A DNA stretch of 40,033 bases from Candidatus Kuenenia stuttgartensis (lineage in GTDB: Bacteria > Planctomycetota > Phycisphaerae > Phycisphaerales > SM1A02), in NCBI GenBank assembly GCA_945870915.1, contig CAMBUI010000003.1, forward strand, positions 1 to 40,033. Direction: 5' to 3'. Both the position numbers and the translations under genes were made by a program. The notes under the pieces were generated by a model, which worked only from the letters and a program-made list of their open reading frames with translations, did no database searches and was not told the DNA's origin. Position 1 is the stretch's first letter. Each line of letters starts with the position of its first letter. Positions 9,177-19,914 of this stretch are shown here, piece after piece.

Positions 9177-11474
9177 TCACCCCCAGCTGTTCAGCACGGC
9201 CGCCAGGTCCGCCGAGTCGACCGTGCCGTTGCCGTCGATGTCGCCCGGGCCGGGGGTGCCCCAGCCGTTGAGGACGATGGCGAGGTCCTGCGAGTCGACG
9301 GTGCCGTCGCCGTCGAGGTCGGCGGGGTCGCCGCCGGGCGGACAGGCGGTGGTGAGGATGCGCACGAAGTCGACGCCCGCCTCGACCACCGAGCCCGACG
9401 CGAGGTCGCGCGCCTGGAAGCGCACGCGCACATTCGCGCTGGGCGCGACGAAGTCGGCGACGCGGAAGCTCTTCTCGACCCACGCGCCGGCGTTCTCGAC
9501 GACATCCTCGAGCGTGACCCATGTCGCGCCGCCGTCGCCCGAGATCTGCACGGGCATCGAGTCGGCGTTGGGCGCGCTGCCGGTGTTGTTGGAGTACCAG
9601 CGGCGGTAGCTCAGCACCGACTCCGGGCTGCTCGCGTCGAGCACGGGAGAGACGAGCGTCGTGGTGCCGCCGTCGACATCGGCGGCGCCGACCGCGCCGC
9701 CCACGGCGCCCTGCCCGGTCACCCAGCACAGCGCGCCGGCGTCGGCGGAGTCGTTCTCCGGCTGCGCGGCGGTGCCGACGGGGTCCGCGCGCGTCCAGAT
9801 GCCGCTGGTCGCGTTGTCGCCCGCGGCGCCGACCGTCCAGCCAGCGTTGGTCTCGAAGGTGTCCTCGAAGGTCACGGTGGTGGAGGTCGCGAGCGTCGAC
9901 GCGAACGAACCCGGCGTGCGCGGCCAGCGGCCGGTGCCCACCGAGGTGCGCGCGGTCACGAACCACTGCACGGTCGATCCGCAGGGAACGGCGCCGAACG
10001 CGGCCCCGTACGAACCGCCCGCACCCGCGGCCATCGCCGATTCGGTGAAGGCCCCCGACGAACCCACGCGCCAGTGGAGCGTGACGCCGTCGGCGGCGAG
10101 CGTGCCGCGGATGGCGCGCACCTCGGCCACGATCGGGGCGGGCGCGTCGTACTGCACGGTCGTCGGCGCGCCGGCGGCGAAGCGGATCACCGCGCCGTCG
10201 ACGGTGGCGTCGGCGAGTTCGAGCGCGGCGGCGAAGTTCTCCGTCGCGTTCGGCAGGATCTCGGTCACCGGCATGACGAAGCCGTAGGTGCCCGTGTCGC
10301 GCACCTCGATGGTGTAGCTCGGCACGCCGTGCGCGCCGTAGGCGTGGTCGACCGAGCTGCCGCTCGCGATGTAGAGCGTCGAGGCGATCGGTCCGACCGT
10401 GTAGTTCAGGCCGTTGGTGCGGCGGATCGCGTCCTTCATCTCGCCTCCCAGCGCGAGGAACGCGTCGTTGTTCGGCGCAGGCGCGGTGGTGTAGCCCCAC
10501 GGCGACAGCACCAGCTGGCTGTACGCATGGAAGTCGATGTGCCCCGCGAGCGTGGTGTTCGCGATGAAGTAGTCGCGCAGCGCGGCGCTCTCGGGCTCGC
10601 TGAACGGCGACGGGCCGCGGTAGGTGTCGTCGTTCGGGACCGCGCTCGCGCCGCCGCCGCCCCACTGGAACGCCCAGTTGCGGTTGAGATCGACGCCGAA
10701 GGTGCCGTCGCCGTTGATGCGGCGGTTCTTGCGCCAGAGTCGGTTGGTGGTCCAGGTGTGCACATAGCCGTCGGGATTGCACACCGGGATCACATCGACC
10801 GAGGCGCGGTCGAGCAGCGCGGTCACGCGCGGGTCGGTGCCGTAGGAGGAGAGCAGCCGGTCGGCGATGTACATCGCCGTGGTGGTGGCGCCCCACTCGC
10901 GGGCGTGCTGGGTGGCGTTGAACAGCACGACGGGTCCGCCCGCGGGCGCCTTGCCGATGCGGATTCCCCGGATCGGACGACCCTCGAGCGATGTGCCGAT
11001 CGTGAACGGCGCCACGAGGTCGGGCCGCGTCACCGCGTAGAGGTCGAGCCGGGCGTTGATCTCGTCGATGGTGCGGAACGCCGCGAAGAAGTCCGCGCCG
11101 GCGACGCCGCCGTCGCCACCACCGCCCTGGCCACCACCGCCCTCGCGATCGCGCGCCTCGTGGTCGGCGCGCAGCAGCGGTCCGATGTCGGCGACGAGGA
11201 TCTCGAACGGGATGCCCGACTTCCGCAGCGCCTCGAGCGCGTCCGGCTCGAAGAGGAAGTCCGCCGGACCGTAGTCGAGCCGGTGGGTGAACGCGTCGCG
11301 CGACAGCGTGAGCAGCGTCCTCAGGTCGCGCGCGGAGCGAATGGTGGCGCGCACCACCGACTTCCCGTCGTGGTACTCGGGCCTCCACTGCGCGGCGGCC
11401 GGTGCCGCGGCGGCGAGTGCGACGGCGGTCCATGCGAGAATGGCGTGTGCGCGGCGGCGGATCGGGAGGCTCAT
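9177..11474 (-). CDS. Secreted M14-family zinc carboxypeptidase with C-terminal dockerin-like domain
   Basis: ATQHAREWGATTTAMYIADRLL, VDVIPVCNPDGYVHTWTTNRLWRKNRR, DLNRNWAFQWG, GHIDFHAYSQLVLSPWG, YTIEVRDTGTYGF. C-terminal DLDGDGTVDSQDLAIVLNGWG..DIDGNGTVDSADLAAVLNSWG. Signal peptide starts at 11474. Confidence 0.9.
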   Translation of the reverse strand: MSLPIRRRAHAILAWTAVALAAAAPAAAQWRPEYHDGKSVVRATIRSARDLRTLLTLSRDAFTHRLDYGPADFLFEPDALEALRKSGIPFEILVADIGPLLRADHEARDREGGGGQGGGGDGGVAGADFFAAFRTIDEINARLDLYAVTRPDLVAPFTIGTSLEGRPIRGIRIGKAPAGGPVVLFNATQHAREWGATTTAMYIADRLLSSYGTDPRVTALLDRASVDVIPVCNPDGYVHTWTTNRLWRKNRRINGDGTFGVDLNRNWAFQWGGGGASAVPNDDTYRGPSPFSEPESAALRDYFIANTTLAGHIDFHAYSQLVLSPWGYTTAPAPNNDAFLALGGEMKDAIRRTNGLNYTVGPIASTLYIASGSSVDHAYGAHGVPSYTIEVRDTGTYGFVMPVTEILPNATENFAAALELADATVDGAVIRFAAGAPTTVQYDAPAPIVAEVRAIRGTLAADGVTLHWRVGSSGAFTESAMAAGAGGSYGAAFGAVPCGSTVQWFVTARTSVGTGRWPRTPGSFASTLATSTTVTFEDTFETNAGWTVGAAGDNATSGIWTRADPVGTAAQPENDSADAGALCWVTGQGAVGGAVGAADVDGGTTTLVSPVLDASSPESVLSYRRWYSNNTGSAPNADSMPVQISGDGGATWVTLEDVVENAGAWVEKSFRVADFVAPSANVRVRFQARDLASGSVVEAGVDFVRILTTACPPGGDPADLDGDGTVDSQDLAIVLNGWGTPGPGDIDGNGTVDSADLAAVLNSWG

Positions 11475-11539
11475 CGTGCGACGAGTGTCGCGAACGGTCG
11501 GGGCACCCGCAAGACCGAGGCGCCAGATTGGCGGATTCC

Positions 11540-11591
11540 GGCACGCGGGGCTGGCACGCGGGGCTGGCACGCGGGGCTGGCACGCGGGGCC
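11540..11591. repeat. 13-bp tandem repeat, four copies
   Basis: GGCACGCGGGGCT x3 plus GGCACGCGGGGCC; the last copy runs into inverted repeat GCGGGGC-CGGAC-GCCCCGC. Confidence 0.93.
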
Positions 11592-11647
11592 GGACGCCCC
11601 GCGGAAGGCGCCCCGATCGGCGCGAGGTCGAGCGGTACACTCGACGC

Positions 11648-12631
11648 ATGCTCCATCCGCGCCGCTCCCCCGCCGTCGCGCTCCTCGCCGCCGCGCTCGC
11701 CACGCTTTGCTCGATGCTCGCAACAGGTTGCGCCAGCGCGCGACCGGCGCGGCCCGACCCGGCGGCGCGCACGCTGCACATCTTCGACGGCGCCTCCGGG
11801 GAGACGCTCGGGTGGTCCGATGTGGTGGCGCGCGCCTCCGACGCCGACGCGACCTTCGTGGGCGAGCGGCACGACGATCCCACGGGACACGCCGTGCAGC
11901 TGGCGATCTACCAGGACCTCCTCGCGCGCTTCCCGGGCACCGCGATCGCCGTCGAGCACCTCGAGCGCAACGAACAGGACACGCTCGACCTCTACCTGCG
12001 CGGCGAAATCACCCCCGACCAGTTCATCGACGGCACCGAGAGCCGCGACTGGGCCGGCAAGGACACCTGGATCGGCTTCTGGCAGCCGCTTGTCGACACC
12101 GCGCGCGAGTACGACTCGCCGGTGATCGCCGGCAACGCGCCGCGCGACTTCGTGCGCCGCGCGCGCACCGAGGGACACGCCGCGCTCGACGGGCTCCCGC
12201 AGCCCGAGCGCGCGCTCTTCGACATCCCGCTGCAATCGGTCCCCGGCGACGCCGCGTGGGACGCGCGCTGGGCCGCCTACAAGCGCCGCTTCCAGGAGTT
12301 CATGTCGGGCGGAGATCCGACGGCCGAGGATCTCGAGCGCACGGCGACCGTGTTCCTCTCGCAGTCGACCTGGGACGGCACGATGGGCGCATCGGCCGCG
12401 CAGGCGCTCGCGGCGGGCGCGCCGAAGGTGGTCTTCTGCGCGGGCTGCTTCCACATCGAGCGTTCGGGCGGCACGGTGCTGCAGTTCCTGGCGCGGCGTC
12501 CAGGCGCGAAGGCGCTCACGGTGACCGTCGTCGACAGCTCGAGCCCCGAGCTCCGCGACGAGGACCGCGGCCTCGCCGACATCGTCATCTACGGATTCCC
12601 CGTGCAACGCGCCCCCCGCACGAACGGCTAG
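11648..12631 (+). CDS. ChaN-like haem-binding family lipoprotein
   Basis: Lipobox LATGC after hydrophobic N-terminus; ATFVGERHDDPTGHAVQLAIYQDLLARFPGTAIAVEHLERN; PVIAGNAPRDFVRRARTEG; VVFCAGCFHIERSGGTVLQF. Confidence 0.83.
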   Translation: MLHPRRSPAVALLAAALATLCSMLATGCASARPARPDPAARTLHIFDGASGETLGWSDVVARASDADATFVGERHDDPTGHAVQLAIYQDLLARFPGTAIAVEHLERNEQDTLDLYLRGEITPDQFIDGTESRDWAGKDTWIGFWQPLVDTAREYDSPVIAGNAPRDFVRRARTEGHAALDGLPQPERALFDIPLQSVPGDAAWDARWAAYKRRFQEFMSGGDPTAEDLERTATVFLSQSTWDGTMGASAAQALAAGAPKVVFCAGCFHIERSGGTVLQFLARRPGAKALTVTVVDSSSPELRDEDRGLADIVIYGFPVQRAPRTNG

Positions 12632-12656
12632 ACTGCCGTGCCCGACGCGGACGCCG

Positions 12657-12678
12657 CGGCGGGACCGCGATCCCGCCG
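12657..12678 (+). other. Hairpin in the upstream region of the STAS gene
   Basis: CGGCGGGA-CCGCGA-TCCCGCCG, 8-bp stem, 32 nt upstream of ATG 12710. Confidence 0.55.
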
Positions 12679-12709
12679 GCGAGCACGCCGTCCCAACGTC
12701 AGGCCCACC

Positions 12710-13090
12710 ATGTCCGAACTGCCCGCCAAGAAGACCACCACCCACGTCGAGATCGAGGTCCGCTCGAAGCTCCTCTACGTCAAGTTCATGGGACCGCAGG
12801 TGGGGCAGCGCGAGTCGCCGATCATCAGCCAGGAGGTCGAGCCGTACCTCAAGGCGGCGGGCAAGGACCTCAAGCACTTCATCGTCGATCTCAAGAGCGT
12901 CAACTTCATGAGCTCGATGGGCGTCGGCGTGTGCATCGCGCTGCGCAACAAGGCGGTCGCCGCCGGCGGCAAGCCGATCCTCTTCGGCACCTCGCCCGAG
13001 CTGGTCAAGCTGCTCGCCATGATGAAGATCGACCAGATGTACAAGCTCGCGAAGGACCAGTCCGAGCTCGACATGCTGCTGCGCGGCTGA
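12710..13090 (+). CDS. STAS-domain protein (anti-sigma factor antagonist-like)
   Basis: LKHFIVDLKSVNFMSSMGVGVCIALRNKAVAAGGKPILFGTSPELVKLLAMMKIDQMYKL. The conserved Ser/Thr position lies in the SSMGV segment. Confidence 0.85.
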   Translation: MSELPAKKTTTHVEIEVRSKLLYVKFMGPQVGQRESPIISQEVEPYLKAAGKDLKHFIVDLKSVNFMSSMGVGVCIALRNKAVAAGGKPILFGTSPELVKLLAMMKIDQMYKLAKDQSELDMLLRG

Positions 13091-13221
13091 GGCGGAGGAG
13101 GCTGCGCGGCGCCGTCCCGCAACGCCATGCCGCACCGCCGTCCCGCACCGCCATCTCGCAACAACGGCCCGCAACAACGGCTCGCGCAGGATTCGCCCGC
13201 GCCCCCGGAACGCCTGACGCG

Positions 13222-13758
13222 CTACTTCGCCGAGCGCCGCATCCGCGCCGCGACCCGCGGCGTGACCATCCAGAGCAGTTCGCAGCGGTCGTCGCGGCCG
13301 AGCCGCAGCGCGACGGCGGCGCCCTTCTTGAAGTCGATCGCCATGCCGTCCGCCCTTCCAGTGAGGAGCCGCGACGCCAGGCGCGACAGCATCGGCTCGT
13401 GACCGACCCAGGCGACGGCGTCGATGCCGCGCATGCCCGCGAGGGCGCGCACGAGCGACTCGATGTTGTCGCCGGATGAAGTCTCGCCGCCACCCGCACT
13501 CTCGCCGCCCTCGAGCCGCTCCAGCCGCGACGGACGGGGCCAGCCGGTCTGCTCGGCGAGGATCTGCGCCGTCTGCCACGCGCGCACGAAACCGCTCGAC
13601 TCGACCAGCTCGACGCCGGGAACGATCCGACCGAGCCGCTTGGCGAGCCGGCGGAACTCCTCGCGCCCCGCGGCGGTGAGGGGGCGCCGGGCGTCATCGG
13701 GCCAGGCGGCGGCGTCGCGGTCGAAGGCTCGGGCGTGGCGGATGAGAATGAGGTCCAT
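13222..13758 (-). CDS. SixA-like histidine phosphatase
   Basis: MDLILIRHARAFDRDA (RHA/RHG motif), DDARRPLTAAGREEFRRLA, SGFVRAWQTAQIL, VAWVGHEPMLSRLASRLLTG. Confidence 0.88.
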   Translation of the reverse strand: MDLILIRHARAFDRDAAAWPDDARRPLTAAGREEFRRLAKRLGRIVPGVELVESSGFVRAWQTAQILAEQTGWPRPSRLERLEGGESAGGGETSSGDNIESLVRALAGMRGIDAVAWVGHEPMLSRLASRLLTGRADGMAIDFKKGAAVALRLGRDDRCELLWMVTPRVAARMRRSAK

Positions 13759-13813
13759 CGGTGCGGGGACTCGGCTGACGCGGGGAAGACACTTCTGCAA
13801 CACTCCGCACGAT

Positions 13814-15049
13814 ATGGCCCGACTGATCCTCGCAAACGCTCGGATTCTGACACTCGCCTCGCCCACGCCCGGCCCCCGCCGCGGCGCCGCGATGCGCGAG
13901 CTCGGCGTGATCGAGCACGGGTTCGTGGTGGTGAACGGCGACCGGATCGAGACCGTGTCGGCCGGCGACCCGCCGCCCTACTTCGGCGACGAGTACGACG
14001 TGGAGGGCCGCGTCGTCATGCCCGCGTTCACCGACTGCCACACCCACGCGTGCTTCGCGGGCGAGCGCTACGGCGAGGTCGCGATGCGCCTGGCGGGAAC
14101 GCCCTACCTCGACATCCTCGCGGCCGGCGGCGGCATCATGTCGACCGTGCGCGCGACCCGCGCCGCGTCCACCGCCGATCTCGTCGAGGGCATCCGGGCG
14201 CGCCTGCGGCAGATGCGCACCACCGGCACCGCGCACGTCGAGATCAAGTCGGGCTACGGGCTCGAGCAGGCCGCCGAGTTCCGCATGCTCGACGCGATCG
14301 AGGAGGTCGCTCGCCACGACCTCGGGCTGGTGCGGCCCACGTTCCTCGGGGCGCACGCGATCGACGGCGACGAGGCCACCTACACCGCGCGCGTGATCGA
14401 CGAGATGCTGCCCGCGATGGTCGCGCGCTACGGACCGGTCACCTGCGACGCCTACTGCGAGAAGGGCGCCTGGTCGCGCGCCGACGCGCGCCGCCTGTTC
14501 GAGCGGGCCAAGGCGCTCGGCTGCCCGCTGCGCGTCCATGTCGACCAGTTCCACGAGCTCGGCTTCCTCGACGACGCGCTCGAACTCGGGGCGCGGACGG
14601 TCGACCACCTCGAGGCGACCTCCGACGCGGGACTGACGCGGGTCGCGCGGTCGGAGGCGATCGGCGTCCTGCTGCCCGGCGCGGGGCTGACGCTCGACCT
14701 CCGCTTCGCCAACGGCCGGCGGCTCATCGACGAGGGCGGCGCGGTGGCGATCGCCACCAACCTGAACCCGGGATCGAGCCCGCTCACCTCGATGCCGCTC
14801 GCGATCGCCCTCGCGGCCCGCTTCTGCCGGCTGACGCACGCGGAGGCGATCACCGCCGCGTGCTGGAACTCCGCCTGCGCGCTCGGAATCGAGCGCCACG
14901 CGGGCTCCATCGAGCCGGGCAAGCGCGCGGACCTGGTCATCCTTCCCTCGGGCGACGAGCGCTCGCTCGCCTACGAGTGGGGCGCCGCGACCCCGATCTC
15001 GACCTACATCGGCGGCGAACTGCTCGACTGCTCCGACATCTGGTGCTGA
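13814..15049 (+). CDS. hutI: Imidazolonepropionase
   Basis: VVMPAFTDCHTHACFAGERYGE, AGGGIMSTVRATRAAS, VEIKSGYGLEQAAEFRMLDAI, FLGAHAIDGDEATY, VDQFHELGFLDDALELGARTVDHLE, ATNLNPGSSPLTSMPLAIALAARFCRLTHAEAITAAC. Confidence 0.94.
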   Translation: MARLILANARILTLASPTPGPRRGAAMRELGVIEHGFVVVNGDRIETVSAGDPPPYFGDEYDVEGRVVMPAFTDCHTHACFAGERYGEVAMRLAGTPYLDILAAGGGIMSTVRATRAASTADLVEGIRARLRQMRTTGTAHVEIKSGYGLEQAAEFRMLDAIEEVARHDLGLVRPTFLGAHAIDGDEATYTARVIDEMLPAMVARYGPVTCDAYCEKGAWSRADARRLFERAKALGCPLRVHVDQFHELGFLDDALELGARTVDHLEATSDAGLTRVARSEAIGVLLPGAGLTLDLRFANGRRLIDEGGAVAIATNLNPGSSPLTSMPLAIALAARFCRLTHAEAITAACWNSACALGIERHAGSIEPGKRADLVILPSGDERSLAYEWGAATPISTYIGGELLDCSDIWC

Positions 15050-15084
15050 TCGGCCGGCGGCGGATCGGCTACATTTCGCCTCCC

Positions 15085-15897
15085 ATGCTGGTGACCAAGC
15101 CCGAGGACATCGAAGGCGCCACGCGCGCGGCCGAGTGCGTCGTCAAGACCCACGAGCGGCTCGTCGGGTACCTGCGCGAGGGACTGACCCTCGCCGAGAT
15201 CGACGCGTTCGTCGGCAGGACGCTCGCGGAGCTCGACGCACCCTCCTGCTTCGTCGGCTACCGGATCCGCGGGCACCCGCCGTTTCCGTCGCACGCGTGC
15301 CTTTCGGTCAACTCGTGCGTCGTCCACGGCACGCACGACATGCGCGCCTCGCCGCTGCGCAGGGGCGACCTGATCTCGGTCGACATCGGCGTCCGCCACA
15401 AGGGCTGGATCGGCGACGCGGCCTGGACCTACGCGATCAAGGAGCGCGACCCGCTCAGCGAGGCGCTCATGAAGTGCGGCGTCGAGAGCCTCCGCCGCGG
15501 CGTGGCCACCCTCAAGCCGGGCCGCCCGCTCATCGACTTCGCCAAGGCGGTGCAGGGCTATGTCGAGGGCGAGTGCAAGTTCTGCCTCGTCCGCGGGCTC
15601 GGCGGTCACGGCTACGGCAAGGAGCTGCACGGCCCGCCGTTCGTGTCCAACGTCGTGCCGTCGTACCAGGGCGAGTGGCCCGAGGCGTGGAAGCAGGTCA
15701 AGCCCGGACTCCTCGTCGCGGTCGAGCCCATGATCGCCGTGTCCAGCTCGGAAACGCGCTCGAACGGACGGGAATGGCCGGTCTTCACCGCGGACGGCTC
15801 GATGAGCGTCCACTACGAGGCCGACGTGCTGGTCACCGCCGAAGGGCCGGTGAACCTGACCGAGGGCCTCTTCGCGCTTCCCGAGATCGTCGGCTGA
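15085..15897 (+). CDS. map: Type I methionine aminopeptidase
   Basis: SHACLSVNSCVVHGTHD, GDLISVDIGVRHKGWIGDAAWT, VRGLGGHGYGKELHGPPFVSN, LLVAVEPMIAV, DGSMSVHYEADVLVTAEGP. Confidence 0.93.
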   Translation: MLVTKPEDIEGATRAAECVVKTHERLVGYLREGLTLAEIDAFVGRTLAELDAPSCFVGYRIRGHPPFPSHACLSVNSCVVHGTHDMRASPLRRGDLISVDIGVRHKGWIGDAAWTYAIKERDPLSEALMKCGVESLRRGVATLKPGRPLIDFAKAVQGYVEGECKFCLVRGLGGHGYGKELHGPPFVSNVVPSYQGEWPEAWKQVKPGLLVAVEPMIAVSSSETRSNGREWPVFTADGSMSVHYEADVLVTAEGPVNLTEGLFALPEIVG

Positions 15898-16001
15898 CCG
15901 GCGCCGGCCGAACGCCCCGATCGAGCCCCGCCTCGTCGACCGTTGTCTTTGCAACCCGAACCACAACGCGCCCCTACCATGGCGCGTTCCACGGAGTCCC
16001 C

Positions 16002-18131
<2,130 letters not shown>

Positions 18132-18195
18132 GCGGCCCGCACCGGCGCGGAGGCCGGCGACCCGAGCCGGGAACCGAAGCCCGAAGCAACACCCC

Positions 18196-18230
18196 GCGGA
18201 CCGCGCCCACGCGCGGTCCGCGCTGTTTTT
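18196..18230 (+). terminator. Intrinsic terminator
   Basis: Perfect 11-bp stem GCGGACCGCGC-CCAC-GCGCGGTCCGC followed by GCTGTTTTT, just after the peptidase CDS. Confidence 0.9.
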
Positions 18231-18351
18231 GCGCGACGGCACCGTCCCCCGCGGCCGCCGCGCGCCCACGCCGCCGCGCGCACGCCCGAGGCATGCACCC
18301 CATCGGGCGCGGTGGGGCCGAGAAAGCGGCGGCGCGTTGAAGTCGCCCCCG

Positions 18352-19785
18352 ATGCGTGCCGATGCCGTCTCCGTGCGGTCCTACGACCTCATCTCCATTG
18401 GATCGGGCCCGGCCGGCGAGAAGGCCGCGCTGGTGGCCGCCCAGTACGGCCGCCGTGCCGCGATCGTCGAGATGGCGCCGAGACCGGGCGGGGCCATGGT
18501 CAACACCGGCACCGTCGCCTCGAAGGTGCTGCGCGAGACCGCGCTGGTCGCGAGCGCGCTGCGCCGCAGGCCGATCCCCGGCTTCGAGTCGGCCGTGCCG
18601 AAGGGCATGTCGATGCAGCGCTTCATGGCGCGTCGCACGCTGGTCCAGATGGAGGAGCACGACCACATCGAGGAGCGCCTCGAGGGTTCGGGCGTCGAGA
18701 TCATCCACGGCCGCGGCGAGATCGTCGACGCCCACACCGTGAAGGTCACCTGCACGGACGGCTCCACGCAGCTGCTGACCACCGACTTCATCCTGGTCGC
18801 CACCGGCTCCTCGCCGGCGCGCGGGCGCAACGTCGACTTCGGCCATCCCGCGGTCGTCGACGCCGACGGCATCCTCGAGCTCGAGACCATGCCGCATTCG
18901 CTCGTCGTCGTCGGCGCGGGCGTGATCGGCAGCGAGTACGCGAGCATCTTCGCCGAGCTCGGCGTCGACGTGACGCTGATCGAGCCGCGCAACGCGATCA
19001 TGCGCTTCCTCGACGAGGAGGTGCGCCGCGTGCTCGTGCACGGCATGGAGGACGTGGGCATCAACATCCGCTTCGGACACGCGGTCTCCGGCGTCGCGGG
19101 ACTCCCCGACGGACGCGCCCGCACGACGCTCGACGACGGGACCGTCCTCGAGAGCGACTGCGTGCTCTGGTCGCTCGGCCGCAACGGGAACACCCGCGGG
19201 ATCGGTCTCGAGAACATCGGCGTCGCGCCCGACGAGCGCGGCAACATCAAGGTCGACGCGCACTACCGCACGCCTTGCCAGAGCGTGTTCGCCGCGGGCG
19301 ATGTGATCGGCTTCCCGGCGCTCGCCTCGACGAGCATGGAGCAGGGCCGCGTCGCGGCATGCCACATGTTCGGCATCCCCTTCCTCACCAAGATCGCCGA
19401 CACCGTGCCGATGGGGATCTACACGATTCCCGCGATCGGCGCCGTCGGGCTCACCGAGGAGGAGGCGCGCAACGGCGGACGCGACATCGTCGTGGGCCGC
19501 GCCTACTACCGCGACAACGCGCGCGGCCGCATGCTCGGCGACGACCAGGGCCTGCTCAAGGCCGTGTTCGACCGCCGCACGCGGGCGCTGCTCGGCGTCT
19601 CCGTCGTGGGCGAGGACGCGACCGAACTCGTGCACTTCGGGCAGCTCGCGATCCACAGCGGCCACGGCGTGCAGCATCTCATCGAGATGTGCCTCAACTA
19701 CCCGACCCTCACCGAGCTCTACAAGGCCGCCGCCTTCGACGCCATGATGGCGCTCGCGGCGCCTGCCGCGCGCGACGCGGCCTGA
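18352..19785 (+). CDS. sthA: Soluble pyridine nucleotide (Si-specific NAD(P)+) transhydrogenase
   Basis: YDLISIGSGPAGEKAALVAAQYGRRAAIVE, NTGTVASKVLRETAL (no CxxxxC disulfide motif of lipoamide dehydrogenase), VVGAGVIGSEYASIFAELGVDVTLIEPR, VFAAGDVIGFPALASTSMEQGRVAA. Confidence 0.9.
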   Translation: MRADAVSVRSYDLISIGSGPAGEKAALVAAQYGRRAAIVEMAPRPGGAMVNTGTVASKVLRETALVASALRRRPIPGFESAVPKGMSMQRFMARRTLVQMEEHDHIEERLEGSGVEIIHGRGEIVDAHTVKVTCTDGSTQLLTTDFILVATGSSPARGRNVDFGHPAVVDADGILELETMPHSLVVVGAGVIGSEYASIFAELGVDVTLIEPRNAIMRFLDEEVRRVLVHGMEDVGINIRFGHAVSGVAGLPDGRARTTLDDGTVLESDCVLWSLGRNGNTRGIGLENIGVAPDERGNIKVDAHYRTPCQSVFAAGDVIGFPALASTSMEQGRVAACHMFGIPFLTKIADTVPMGIYTIPAIGAVGLTEEEARNGGRDIVVGRAYYRDNARGRMLGDDQGLLKAVFDRRTRALLGVSVVGEDATELVHFGQLAIHSGHGVQHLIEMCLNYPTLTELYKAAAFDAMMALAAPAARDAA

Positions 19786-19914
19786 ACGCCACCCCCGTGG
19801 CGGGGTCGCATCCGCTTCGGCGCGCAGGCGGTTGCCGAACCCACGATCGCCCGCGGATGCAGGTGACGCCGGAATCCGCGGCGCGGATGACCCGCCGGCC
19901 GCGACGGCCGCCGC

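Noticed and set aside
7815-12125. 1436-aa plus-strand ORF and other very long shadow ORFs (23608..27258 minus, 8881..11883 minus, 15135..18131 plus, 19709..22672 minus)
   Set aside because: They run antisense or out of frame to confidently identified genes and read as Arg/Ala/His/Pro-rich low-complexity sequence, an expected artefact of high third-position GC.
13110-13180. Short imperfect repeats (CCGCACCGCCGTCCCGCACCGCCATCTCGCAACAACGGCCCGCAACAACGG)
   Set aside because: Too degenerate and short to interpret beyond the general microrepeat tendency.
19786-19914. GCATCCGC...GCGGATGC inverted repeat between convergent sthA and pcrA
   Set aside because: Could be a bidirectional terminator, but the loop is long and there is no T-run on either strand.
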